In this document: positions 18,590-27,160 of the stretch, piece by piece
Layout: the number at the start of each line of letters is the position of its first letter
Numbering within the stretch: the first letter of the stretch is position 1
From: Effusibacillus lacus
Lineage (GTDB): Bacteria; Bacillota; Bacilli; Tumebacillales; Effusibacillaceae
Reading direction: 5' to 3'
NCBI RefSeq assembly: GCF_002335525.1
Contig: NZ_BDUF01000076.1
Coordinates: 4,724-62,746 of the forward strand
DNA length: 58,023 nucleotides
The notes under the pieces: generated by a model
The model's database searches: none
What the model was told of the DNA's origin: nothing
The model's input: the letters and a program-made list of their open reading frames with translations, nothing else
Made by a program: the position numbers and the translations under genes

Positions 18590-19237
18590 ATGGCGCTGAA
18601 AATTCGGGTGTATTCCGACTACGTTTGACCATATTGCTTTTTGGCGGAGGGTCCGCTGGAAGCAGCTGTAAAAGGCAAAGATGTCGAAATCGAATGGATG
18701 CCGTTTGAGCTCCGGCCCTATCCGAATCCGACTCTGGAACCGGAAGGAGAGTATTTGCAAACGGCCTGGGCCAATTCGGTCTATCCGATGGCGGAACGCA
18801 TGGGAGTAAAAATGGTGCTGCCGAAAGTTTCTCCGCAGCCTCATACCCATCTAGCTTTTGAAGGATACCAGTATGCCAAGGAACATGGGAAGGGAAACGA
18901 CTATAATCACCGCATGTTTACCGCGTTCTTTCAGGAAGAGCAGGATATTGGGGACATAAATGTGTTAACGAAACTTGCGGGAGAAATCGGCCTTAATCAA
19001 GCAGATTTCAAAGCGGCGATTCAGACCGGGAAATATAAGGAAGCCCATCAAAAAGCGCTGCACCATGCCTACCATGAAGCCAACATCACGGCGGTACCGA
19101 CTTTTGTGATAGGAGAGCGGGTTTTACGAGGCTTGTACAGTCAGGATACTTTGCAAAAGGTAATTGACGAAGAACTTCAGAAACAGCAGTCGCAAGCTCC
19201 TGAAGGGCTAACGTGCGGGATCGACGGGTGCTGCTGA
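18590..19237 (+). CDS. FrnE/DsbA-family thioredoxin-fold selenoprotein (in-frame UGA = Sec13)
   Basis: With the TGA at 18626-18628 read as selenocysteine, the 215-residue product begins MALKIRVYSDYV, Sec, PYCFLAEGPLEAAV. The Sec-Pro-Tyr-Cys replaces the CPxC active site of FrnE-like DsbA-family oxidoreductases. The rest matches the family through FVIGERVLRGLYSQDTLQKV to the C-terminal CGIDGCC. The ATG at 18590 has GGGAGG seven bases upstream, whereas the first start after the UGA is a TTG at 18641 with no such site and would delete the active site. A 12-bp hairpin follows the UGA. Its likely role is thiol-disulfide exchange in the cytoplasm, as there is no signal peptide. It is the only plus-strand gene of the island. 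Confidence 0.85.
18636..18663 (+). promoter_or_regulatory. Candidate bacterial SECIS element of the FrnE-like gene
   Basis: Seven nt after the UGA, GCTTTTTGGCGGA and TCCGCTGGAAGC pair over 12 bp (with U-G wobbles) around a GGG loop, with one bulged U in the lower stem. The loop lies 20 nt after the UGA. The stem, the bulged U and the G-containing loop are what SelB-binding hairpins show. Confidence 0.7.
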
Positions 19238-19252
19238 TCCCGCATCATTCAC

Positions 19253-20254
19253 TCAAACATTCTGCCGAAGTTGCTCGATCAAGCGTTCCATATCTTCCGG
19301 AAGGTCACTGCTGAATTCCATGTACTCACCGGTTCGGGGATGAGCAAAGCCCAGAACTTGCGCGTGCAACGCCTGTCCATCAATCTCCAGAGTCCGTTTC
19401 GGCCCATAAACAGGATCGCCCGCAAGGGGATGGCCGATAAAATCCATGTGAACGCGGATTTGATGGGTTCGGCCCGTCTCCAATTTGCATTCCAGCAACG
19501 TATACTCCTTGAACCGCTCCAGCACGGAAAAATGGGTCACTGCATGGCGGCCCCCCTGCTTGACAACGGCCATCTTCAGACGGTTGACGGGATGGCGGCC
19601 GATGGGAGCATCCACTGTCCCCAGGTCATGGGAAACCACCCCATGGACGATAGCTGTGTATTTGCGGGTTACCGTATGGTCCTTCAACTGTTGCGCTAGA
19701 CTGACGTGGGCAGCATCGTTTTTGGCCGCCATGATCAGGCCGGAGGTATCTTTATCGATTCGATGCACGATGCCGGGGCGCAAGATCCCGTTGATTCCCG
19801 ACAGATCCTTGCAGTGATAAAGTAAAGCATTCACCAGGGTGCCTTTCATGTGCCCGGCAGCAGGATGGACAACCATGCCCCTTGGTTTGTTGACAACCAC
19901 AACGTCGCTGTCCTCAAAGACAATCTCCAGGGGAATGTTCTCCGGTTCCACTTCCGTTGGCTCCGGTTCGGGCAAGCTCAGCAGAATTTCATCCCCCGAC
20001 CGCAGTTTATAATTCGATTTCACCTGCTTGCCGCTCACGAGCACAAACCCGTGTTCAATCAATCCTTGAATCTGGGAGCGTGACAGATCTGCCACACGTT
20101 CCGCCAGAAACCGGTCGATTCTCTCCCCGGCCATTTCCTCATCCACCTGAAAGAGTTCCGAAGCTTCCACTTCCTGATCGGCGGACTCGTTATCAATCGT
20201 CTCAACGGCAAGCGGTTGGCTATGTTCGGTTTCCTTTGTCTTCGGGTCGCTCAT
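19253..20254 (-). CDS. rluD: RluD-family 23S rRNA pseudouridine synthase
   Basis: The 333-residue protein has an N-terminal acidic tail, an S4 RNA-binding domain (residues 45-95) and a catalytic domain with the motif GIVHRIDKDTSGLIMAAKN, whose Asp is the nucleophile. RluD-type enzymes modify helix 69 of 23S rRNA. It corresponds in position to ylyB of B. subtilis, directly after lspA; the two genes overlap by four bases. It converges with the FrnE-like gene, 15 nt apart, with no clear terminator between. Confidence 0.9.
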   Translation of the reverse strand: MSDPKTKETEHSQPLAVETIDNESADQEVEASELFQVDEEMAGERIDRFLAERVADLSRSQIQGLIEHGFVLVSGKQVKSNYKLRSGDEILLSLPEPEPTEVEPENIPLEIVFEDSDVVVVNKPRGMVVHPAAGHMKGTLVNALLYHCKDLSGINGILRPGIVHRIDKDTSGLIMAAKNDAAHVSLAQQLKDHTVTRKYTAIVHGVVSHDLGTVDAPIGRHPVNRLKMAVVKQGGRHAVTHFSVLERFKEYTLLECKLETGRTHQIRVHMDFIGHPLAGDPVYGPKRTLEIDGQALHAQVLGFAHPRTGEYMEFSSDLPEDMERLIEQLRQNV

Positions 20255-20703
20255 TGTCTGCTCACCTGCTCACGTCGATAATCCAACAATGCATCCAGAA
20301 AAATGAGACCCACTGAAATCACGATGGCCATATCCGCAATATTAAAGATCGGATAATTGATAATCCGCACATCGAAAAAATCGACCACTTCCCCGTACAG
20401 CACCCGGTCTATCATATTGCCGACCGCCCCGCCAAGCAACAGGGGGAGGGCTGCTCGGACCAGGCGGCTCCGCACCCGGCGGGAATAGTAGATTACACCG
20501 ATTGCCACCGCAACGGAAATGACGACGAAGAACCACCTCTGCCCCGCCAGAATCCCCCAAGCGGCACCCGGATTGCGATGGGATGTAATTCGCAAGTATT
20601 CTCCAAAAACAGGGAACGATTCCCCTTGTTCCATATAGGTCTTTACCAGATATTTCGTAATCTGATCAGCTGCCACGACGAGTGCCGACCACAGATACAA
20701 CAT
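20251..20703 (-). CDS. lspA: Lipoprotein signal peptidase II
   Basis: The 150-residue membrane protease has four hydrophobic helices and the two catalytic aspartates in GNMIDRVLYGEVVDFFDV and NIADMAIVIS. It cleaves prolipoproteins after lipidation. The ATG at 20703 follows GAGAAGGTGATATT; 27 extra in-frame codons upstream lack a signal. It is coupled to rluD as in B. subtilis. Confidence 0.95.
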   Translation of the reverse strand: MLYLWSALVVAADQITKYLVKTYMEQGESFPVFGEYLRITSHRNPGAAWGILAGQRWFFVVISVAVAIGVIYYSRRVRSRLVRAALPLLLGGAVGNMIDRVLYGEVVDFFDVRIINYPIFNIADMAIVISVGLIFLDALLDYRREQVSRQ

Positions 20704-20791
20704 AATATCACCTTCTCGCAAGTGCTTTACTCTTGGCACAACAGCGTGCCAATTGTAGCACAACTTGGGAGAAGGTGACAACATTGGAAGG

Positions 20792-22417
20792 CTAGCCCTT
20801 GATTTTCAGTTTCCTGGCGATTCGTTCCGCCTCCATGAAACCCGACAGAATCGCGCCTTGATACCCGCCGCCGGGCTGTGTCCAGGCCCCAACCAGAGAC
20901 AAATTGCGGTACGGAGTCCGGGAAGACAAGCGGCGTATGCCGGACTGCTTCACAGTTTGGGCATACCCGTAAACAGCCCCCTCCGGATTGGAGGTGTACC
21001 TTTGCATGGTTCGCGGCGTACCCAATTCCGCCACGACAACATTTTTCCGAATGCCCGGGTAATGGCGCTCCAGGCGTTCCAGGATCTTATCGGTAACAAG
21101 CCCTTTTTTCCGTTCATATTCAGAACCCCGTTCCGGCCAATTCCCGATCCGGTCAATCCAGGTTACCGTTACCACTCCCTTGTCCCCGGGATTCAGGGTA
21201 GGATCCATTAAATTGTAATTGTTTACAATCAGGTTCACTTTGTCATAAAATCCGTGCATGGCACGTTCATAGTCCAACTCGTGATCCGCCTCTTCCAGGA
21301 TCACCGTTTCCTCCTGTGTAATTCCTAACGTTGCCGGGTCTCCCTCGAGTCCCAAATACAGTTGGGTTAACGAGGAGCCCACTTCCAGTTGGTTGAGTTT
21401 CGTCGAATATCTCTCATGCATTTGGACATCATTTGCCAGCAACTCGTTGAAAGTGAGAACAGGGCTTGCGTTGGAAATCACCCACCGGGCCGTTACTGCA
21501 GATCCATCCGACAATTGAACACCGGAAACAAGATTGCCGATCGTAATGATTTGCTTGACCTCTTTTCGTGTGAACACATCCCCGCCTTTCTCCCGGATCG
21601 CTTCGGCAAAGGCGTCTGAGAGCGATTGTCCGCCTCCCTGAATGTAATAAGTTCCTTCCATGTGGTAGCCAATCCAGGGGATGAAGAAATAAAGGGCAGA
21701 CAGTTTCTTTGGAGGCAGACCGTAATAGGCCCACAATACGGTGAAAAAACTGGAAAGCGAAACGGAAGAAACATAATGCCGCAGCACCTGGTAAGTGGTC
21801 ATCCTCGACCATTTCAACAGCAACCGGCACTTGAACGGAAACAGCATTCCTTTCTTCCAATTGGATACATCAGGCGATGAAAGAAATTTCAACTCTTGAT
21901 CCAGGTTTTTCAAGTCTTGAAACAGGCGATGGATGCCTGCCCGATCTTCGGGATACATCCGGCACAACATCTCTTTATACTCGATGTGGTCCTGCGGAAC
22001 AGACAGTACTTCGTTGCCAACCTTGACCGAATAAGGATGCCGTTTGGACAACGGTGTGATACGCTTTGCCACGTCGCAAGCCGTTAATATACTGTGCAGA
22101 GACTTTCCTTCTTCAAGTCCCGCTGTTCCATGAAGGGACACATCAAACAGAAACCCTCTCCGCTTGAAATGCGATGCATACCCTCCGATCAGAGTGTGCT
22201 TCTCCAGGACGCCGACGCGGTAGCCCAAATTGGCGAGACGCGCAGCGCAGGACAAACCTCCCAATCCCGCACCAATTACCAGCACATCATACTTCGGTTC
22301 CATTCCTGAACCCTCCTTGTTACCGTCACAAGCCGCTCTGAATACTACGACCCCCATAAATGCCGTCAATAAGACCAGAAGAATTGCAAGCCATTCGATC
22401 AGTTGTAAATTGAACAT
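20792..22417 (-). CDS. FAD-dependent oxidoreductase of the carotenoid desaturase / retinol saturase type
   Basis: This 541-residue protein has an N-terminal membrane helix (residues 5-28). A dinucleotide-binding motif DVLVIGAGLGGLSCAARLA follows near residue 44, with GGYASHFKRRGFLFDVSLHG and a C-terminal GGGYQGAILSGFMEAERIA typical of the phytoene desaturase superfamily. It resembles all-trans-retinol 13,14-reductase-like proteins of bacteria, whose substrates are mostly unknown. The start at 22417 is preceded by GGTGTGGGAGC. No carotenoid genes are nearby, so the substrate cannot be named. It lies after a terminator that isolates it from the two-component genes. Confidence 0.8.
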   Translation of the reverse strand: MFNLQLIEWLAILLVLLTAFMGVVVFRAACDGNKEGSGMEPKYDVLVIGAGLGGLSCAARLANLGYRVGVLEKHTLIGGYASHFKRRGFLFDVSLHGTAGLEEGKSLHSILTACDVAKRITPLSKRHPYSVKVGNEVLSVPQDHIEYKEMLCRMYPEDRAGIHRLFQDLKNLDQELKFLSSPDVSNWKKGMLFPFKCRLLLKWSRMTTYQVLRHYVSSVSLSSFFTVLWAYYGLPPKKLSALYFFIPWIGYHMEGTYYIQGGGQSLSDAFAEAIREKGGDVFTRKEVKQIITIGNLVSGVQLSDGSAVTARWVISNASPVLTFNELLANDVQMHERYSTKLNQLEVGSSLTQLYLGLEGDPATLGITQEETVILEEADHELDYERAMHGFYDKVNLIVNNYNLMDPTLNPGDKGVVTVTWIDRIGNWPERGSEYERKKGLVTDKILERLERHYPGIRKNVVVAELGTPRTMQRYTSNPEGAVYGYAQTVKQSGIRRLSSRTPYRNLSLVGAWTQPGGGYQGAILSGFMEAERIARKLKIKG

Positions 22418-22502
22418 GCTCCCACACCTTTTTGCTCTTCTCGGAAAATTGTATTCCTTGGAGGAGCGCAAAACATCTGCCGCATGGCAGATCGGCGGCA
22501 TG

Positions 22503-22528
22503 AAAAAAGCGCCCTGCAAAAGGACGCT
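22503..22528 (-). terminator. Terminator after the response regulator gene
   Basis: AGCGTCCT and AGGGCGCT pair over 8 bp with one wobble around TTTGC, followed by six T on the minus strand. Confidence 0.8.
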
Positions 22529-22564
22529 GATGCACTCAGGTCATATGACAAAAGTCATGTCGCA

Positions 22565-23248
22565 TTATTCAAAAGTTGTGATACCGTGCCGTACCGCAAA
22601 GATGGCCGCCTGGGTCCGATCCCTCAATCCCAGTTTGTTGATAATGTTTGAAACATGGTTCTTGACGGTCCCCTCCGTGATGACAAGCCTGTCTGCAATT
22701 TCCCGGTTGCTGAGTCCGTACCCCAACTGTCTTAGCACTTCATATTCCCGTTCGGTCAAGTCCTCCGGCAGTTCCTTTAGCAGTTGCCATTTGCCCCCAT
22801 TTTGCTCCTGCAAGGAAGCGCCATTGCGGGCCCGCTTCAATTCGGCCACCACCTGGGCGGTCAGATCGGGGGGCAGCACCACTCCGCCGTTATGTACGGT
22901 CAAGATCGCCTGAACAATCGTGTCGGCCGGCATATCCTTCAGCAGATATCCGCTGGCTCCCTCGTCAAGAGCGTTAAAGATCAGCTCGCTGTCATTGAAA
23001 GTCGTCAGGATGAGCACCTTTGTCTCCGGCAACTGCTCCCGAATCATCCTTGTTCCTTGCACCCCGTCCACTCCGGGCATTCGAATATCCATCAGCACAA
23101 GATCAGGTCTTGTCTGCTTCGCCACTTCCACCGCTTCGGCCCCATCGGACGCGACTCCCACCACTTCAATCTCCTGTTTGAGGCTGAGTATGGTTTGTAA
23201 GCCGTCCCGCATCAACTGCTGATCATCGACAATCACGATTCGGATCAT
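22565..23248 (-). CDS. NarL/LuxR-family response regulator
   Basis: The 227-residue protein has a receiver domain (MIRIVIVDDQQLMRDGL, phosphorylation site Asp54 in LVLMDIRMPG) and a C-terminal LuxR-type helix-turn-helix (LTEREYEVLRQLGYGLSNRE, then GTVKNHVSNIINKLGLRDRT). A glutamine-rich linker of about 30 residues joins them. It starts four bases inside the end of the kinase gene (ATGA). Targets are unknown; the adjacent oxidoreductase is separated by a terminator. Confidence 0.93.
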   Translation of the reverse strand: MIRIVIVDDQQLMRDGLQTILSLKQEIEVVGVASDGAEAVEVAKQTRPDLVLMDIRMPGVDGVQGTRMIREQLPETKVLILTTFNDSELIFNALDEGASGYLLKDMPADTIVQAILTVHNGGVVLPPDLTAQVVAELKRARNGASLQEQNGGKWQLLKELPEDLTEREYEVLRQLGYGLSNREIADRLVITEGTVKNHVSNIINKLGLRDRTQAAIFAVRHGITTFE

Positions 23249-24498
23249 GCCTGCACTCCTCCGTATCTCCAGATCTGTTGCTGCAAGGGGAACGTTACCA
23301 TCACGGAGAACCCGGCCCCTTTTTCACTGCAAAACCTGACGGTCCCACCCTGCTCGGTGATTCTGTCCCGCATTCGGATCAATCCAAAGCCCGGCACTAC
23401 TTCTGCGGTGCCAAGACCGTTGTCGGCTATGTCCATTTCCACCTGTTGTTCTGACACTCTTATATTCACCTCAGCCTGAGTTGCGTTCCCGTGGCGTTTG
23501 GCATTCGTCAAACACTCCTGAACAACCCGGTAAATGGTCGGCTGTAGGGAAGTGGTGATGTAGGACAGATCCCCCTGTACCTGCAGTGACGTTTCAAGTC
23601 CCGTCATCTGGGAAAAATCGGCCATCAGCTTGCGAAGAGACTCTCCCAATGTTACTTGGACGGCGCCTTCCTCATGCAGGGTTCTGACCGAGAGACGAAT
23701 CTCCTGCAGCGCGCAGCGGGCCAACTCCTCGCACCTGGCAATTGTTTGCTTGCTCTTCTCCAAATCGTGATCAGCCAGCATTCGGGCCGCTTGCAGTTGC
23801 ACAAGCAAGGCGGTCATGGAGTGTCCGACTCCATCATGGATCTCCCGGGCAATATGGTTTCGTTCCCGGGTGACGGTCAGCTGCTCCACTTGCGCGGCGT
23901 AACTTCGAAGCTGCTCATGGGCATCCTGAAGTGCCTTGTGAGCGTTGGCGACTTCGACATATTGATCCGATATCTTCAGACGGGCAAGTTGCAGGTGCCG
24001 AATCAGCGCCCCCACCAGACACCCGTGAATGACAAATGCAAAACTGATGAAGCTGCTGACCCATTTCACATCGCCTGTTTGGAAGTAGGTGTTCCACTCC
24101 GCCCCTGCCCAGACAAGCAGAAAAAGAACGCCAAAGATCAACAGCGCCCGGCGGTTGTCCGTTCCGAGAAATAAACTGACCGCAATGACTCCGAAGAAAA
24201 CCAGAAACAGCGATTCATATCCCGGAAACACAAAACCGAACAGGGAAGCTACAAGGAAATCCAGAGCCATGGCGGGATAGAAACAGATGATTCCAAAACG
24301 GCTGGTACAAATAAAGTGATTGATGGTGAAAACGACCATTGCAACCAGCACAAACCCCATTTGCCAACCGTCCATATTGTCAACGGCAAACAGGTAAGCC
24401 GAAATTAACAGCAGAAACATGCCCAACCGAGTCATTTTCAGGATGTTGAATGCAGTCGGCGGATTCACCTGCCAGTTCAAATCAAACGGTTGACTCAT
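23245..24498 (-). CDS. NarL-type sensor histidine kinase with multi-span membrane domain
   Basis: The 417-residue kinase has five or six hydrophobic segments in residues 25-168, a coiled linker, and a HisKA_3 dimerisation domain with the phosphoacceptor His221 in ARNHIAREIHDGVGHSMTAL-type context. A HATPase domain with DNGLGTAE and GFGLIRMRDRI follows. The sensor part is entirely intramembrane with short loops, as in DesK-like or envelope-sensing kinases. The ATG at 24498 follows GAGGTGG. It is divergently transcribed from phosphoglucomutase. Confidence 0.92.
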   Translation of the reverse strand: MSQPFDLNWQVNPPTAFNILKMTRLGMFLLLISAYLFAVDNMDGWQMGFVLVAMVVFTINHFICTSRFGIICFYPAMALDFLVASLFGFVFPGYESLFLVFFGVIAVSLFLGTDNRRALLIFGVLFLLVWAGAEWNTYFQTGDVKWVSSFISFAFVIHGCLVGALIRHLQLARLKISDQYVEVANAHKALQDAHEQLRSYAAQVEQLTVTRERNHIAREIHDGVGHSMTALLVQLQAARMLADHDLEKSKQTIARCEELARCALQEIRLSVRTLHEEGAVQVTLGESLRKLMADFSQMTGLETSLQVQGDLSYITTSLQPTIYRVVQECLTNAKRHGNATQAEVNIRVSEQQVEMDIADNGLGTAEVVPGFGLIRMRDRITEQGGTVRFCSEKGAGFSVMVTFPLQQQIWRYGGVQA

Positions 24499-24611
24499 CA
24501 ACCATCCACCTCACAATCGCTTCCCACATCATGTATAATTCAGTATATCAGGAATCATTAGAGAAAGTGGATTGTTAAATGATTTTGCATAGAACGGGAG
24601 TGTAGAAAGAG

Positions 24612-26327
24612 TTGAACGACTATCGTCTCGCATTTCAGCGCTGGAAGCAGCATGCGCAGTTGGAACCAACCATTTATCGGGAATTGGGGAGTCTGACCGA
24701 TGAGACTGAAATTGAAGACCGGTTTTATCGTCATCTTGAATTTGGAACCGGAGGTTTGCGCGGAATTATTGGGGCAGGCACCAACCGCATGAACATCTAC
24801 ACCGTTCGCCGGGCCACCGAGGGACTTGCTCGCCATCTGTTGAAAAATGCAGCCGGTGCCAAACAGAAAGGGGTGGTCATTGCGTACGATTCGCGCCATC
24901 TGTCACCGGAATTCGCCGCAGAAGCGGCAGGCGTACTGGCACAGAACGGAATAAAGGCTTATCTGTTCCGGGAACTGCGTCCTACCCCCATGCTTTCTTT
25001 TGCCCTCCGCCATTTGCGGGCGGCAGCCGGGATTGTAATTACCGCCAGCCACAATCCCCCGGAATATAACGGCTATAAGGTTTACGGGGAAGACGGAGGG
25101 CAGATCCCTCCGGCGGCTGCCGATCAAATCCTGAATGAAATCAACAACATTGATGACGAATTGCGGATTGTTTCCATGAACATAGACGAAGGCATCACCA
25201 AAGGTCTGATTGAGCTGCTTGGCGAGGAAATTGACCGGGAGTACACCAGCCGCTTATTGTCACTGTCACTGCGGCCGGAAGCAGTGAAGCAGGCGGCAAA
25301 TGACTTCCACATCGTGTTCACTCCGTTGCACGGCACGGGCAACCAACCGGTCCGAAAGGTGCTTCGGGAACTCGGATTCGCCAATGTTCATGTCGTGCGG
25401 GAACAGGAATTGCCGGATCCGAACTTCTCCACCGTTTCCTCCCCCAATCCGGAAGAACGGCAGGCGTTTGAGCTGGCCCTGAAGTTGGCGCGGGAAGTGA
25501 ATGCGGACATTGTGTTGGGAACCGATCCTGACGCGGACCGTGTGGGTCTTGTGACCAAGAACACCGCCGGAGAATACGTCACTCTAAATGGGAATCAGAC
25601 AGGCGCCCTGCTGCTTCAATACATTCTTGAGCAGCGAAAGGCAACTGGCAAACTTCCGTCCAACGGAGTGATGCTCAAAACGATCGTTACGTCCGAACTT
25701 GGACGGGCCATTGCCTCTGCCTATAATGTCGCGACCGTTGATACATTGACCGGTTTCAAGTTTATCGGGGAAAAGATTAACGAGTATGAACAAACGGGGC
25801 AGTATCAGTTCCTGTTTGGATACGAAGAAAGTTACGGGTATTTGATCGGGGATTTCGTACGGGACAAAGACGCCATTCAGGCAGCCATGATGGCCTGCGA
25901 GATGGCCGCTTTTTACAAGACGAAGGGTCAGACCCTGTATGATGTTCTCTTAAAGATTTACGAAACATACGGGTACTACCTGGAAGATCTTTCTTCCTTC
26001 ACCTTCAAAGGCAAACAGGGATCGGAGAAGATCACCCGGATGATGGATGAACTGCGGCGGAAACCGCTGACAAAGATCGGCGAATTGTCCGTACAGGCGA
26101 CAAAAGACTACGCGCTTGGAATTGAAGGTCTGCCCAAATCCAACGTCTTGAAGTATGTGTTGGAGGATGGCAGCTGGGTAGCCATTCGCCCATCCGGCAC
26201 CGAGCCGAAGATCAAGTTCTATTTCAGCGCCGTCGACAAGAGCCATGCAGGAGCCGAGTTGAAGTTGAACAGGTTGAAATCTTTTGTTCTGGATTTGGTG
26301 AATCAACAATCGAGCAGGAGGGGGTGA
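24612..26327 (+). CDS. pgcA: Phosphoglucomutase / phosphohexomutase
   Basis: This 571-residue enzyme of the alpha-D-phosphohexomutase family has the active serine (Ser146) in ITASHNPPEYNGYKVYGEDG, the metal loop GTDPDADRVG near residues 301-310 and the phosphate-binding RPSGTEPKIKFYF near the C-terminus. It interconverts glucose 6-phosphate and glucose 1-phosphate for UDP-glucose, glycolipid and wall polymers. The start is TTG at 24612 with GGGAG 10 nt upstream. A TATAAT at 24534-24539 could be its -10. It converges on the methyltransferase gene. Confidence 0.9.
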   Translation: MNDYRLAFQRWKQHAQLEPTIYRELGSLTDETEIEDRFYRHLEFGTGGLRGIIGAGTNRMNIYTVRRATEGLARHLLKNAAGAKQKGVVIAYDSRHLSPEFAAEAAGVLAQNGIKAYLFRELRPTPMLSFALRHLRAAAGIVITASHNPPEYNGYKVYGEDGGQIPPAAADQILNEINNIDDELRIVSMNIDEGITKGLIELLGEEIDREYTSRLLSLSLRPEAVKQAANDFHIVFTPLHGTGNQPVRKVLRELGFANVHVVREQELPDPNFSTVSSPNPEERQAFELALKLAREVNADIVLGTDPDADRVGLVTKNTAGEYVTLNGNQTGALLLQYILEQRKATGKLPSNGVMLKTIVTSELGRAIASAYNVATVDTLTGFKFIGEKINEYEQTGQYQFLFGYEESYGYLIGDFVRDKDAIQAAMMACEMAAFYKTKGQTLYDVLLKIYETYGYYLEDLSSFTFKGKQGSEKITRMMDELRRKPLTKIGELSVQATKDYALGIEGLPKSNVLKYVLEDGSWVAIRPSGTEPKIKFYFSAVDKSHAGAELKLNRLKSFVLDLVNQQSSRRG

Positions 26328-26342
26328 CTAACCCCCAACCTC

Positions 26343-26873
26343 TCACCTAGTCCTGAAAGCAGTAACGCCTTCAATCAGGAGCAATTCCTCTTTCACCTGG
26401 AGACCGCCACGATAGCCTGTCAGGAACCCGCTCTTGCCAATAACCCGGTGGCACGGCACTACAATCGGAACCGGATTGGCTCCGTTGGACGCTCCGACTG
26501 CTCTTACTGCTTTTGGGCACTGAATTTCTGTTGCAATATCCGAGTAACTTCGAGTAGCTCCATAGGGAATTCGCAGAAGGGATTTCCATACCTGTTGTTG
26601 AAAAGGGGTACCCCGAAGGTCCAGGGAAAGGTCAAAGGACTTCCTTTCGCCAGAAAGATATTCCTTGAGTTGTTCAATATAGGGGGCAGTATGTATCTCG
26701 TCCCTTTGTAACATCGGATTTTTCAGATGACGTTGGGCCCATTTTTCCAACACTTCAAATGGTTCGTTCGGTTGAAGAATCCGACAGAGTCCCTTTTCTG
26801 TAACTGCAACTGTAAAGACCCAGTCGTTGTAGGGTAAATACTCCCAGTAGATGTGCTCATTCTGTTGACGCAT
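26343..26873 (-). CDS. ogt: Methylated-DNA-protein-cysteine methyltransferase (AdaB/Ogt type)
   Basis: The 176-residue suicide DNA repair protein has the active Cys141 in PIVVPCHRVIGKSG and the helix-turn-helix region RSYSDIATEIQCPKAVRAVG. It removes methyl groups from O6-methylguanine. The ATG at 26873 gives the usual family length; the longer frame upstream overlaps the adaA remnant. In B. subtilis the adaA-adaB pair is induced by alkylation; here the regulator gene is broken, so that control is probably lost. Confidence 0.92.
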   Translation of the reverse strand: MRQQNEHIYWEYLPYNDWVFTVAVTEKGLCRILQPNEPFEVLEKWAQRHLKNPMLQRDEIHTAPYIEQLKEYLSGERKSFDLSLDLRGTPFQQQVWKSLLRIPYGATRSYSDIATEIQCPKAVRAVGASNGANPVPIVVPCHRVIGKSGFLTGYRGGLQVKEELLLIEGVTAFRTR

Positions 26874-27064
26874 GGATTGTTTCACCTGCACTTTGTCTAA
26901 AGGCTGATGGGGTGTGTCCTGTAATTTTCTGAAAGGTAGTCGAAAAATGTGACACACTGCGAAAGCCTATTGATTCGGCTATAGCACGAATTAGCATACC
27001 CATCAAATCTCGGGTCGTTTGTACAGACTGCCTCGTAGATTTGATCCAGAAGATCCTCACTCAC
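26857..27064 (-). pseudogene. adaA: Remnant of adaA (Ada-type AraC regulator), internal deletion
   Basis: A GTG at 27064 with AGGAGG upstream opens a frame VSEDLLDQIYEAVCTNDPRFDG, which is the first segment of Ada/AdaA metal-binding domains. About 22 codons later the frame is lost, and in another frame IAESIGFRSVSHFSTTFQKI followed by TGHTPSAFR appears: the last AraC helix-turn-helix of AdaA, ending over the start of the methyltransferase gene. The cysteine-bearing methyl acceptor domain and most of the DNA-binding domain are missing. The two intact ends show an internal deletion of over a hundred codons. Confidence 0.7.
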
Positions 27065-27160
27065 GAGATTCGCCTCCTATGTCCCTAAGTATAATATAGG
27101 GATAAAACCTATGTAAGAAGATCGGAATAGGAGAGCAAGATTCCGAAGGCATTCCAAAGC

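Noticed and set aside
18641-19237. Separate shorter gene starting at TTG 18641
   Set aside because: It lacks a ribosome binding site and would remove the redox motif; the frame continues upstream through a UGA to a well-placed ATG.
19214-19244. Terminator at the end of the FrnE-like gene (TGCGGGATC/GATCCCGCA)
   Set aside because: The 9-bp stem is real but no T run follows, so termination is doubtful.
26316-26332. Hairpin GGGGGT/ACCCCC at the end of phosphoglucomutase
   Set aside because: Possible terminator stem over the stop codon, but no T run on either strand.
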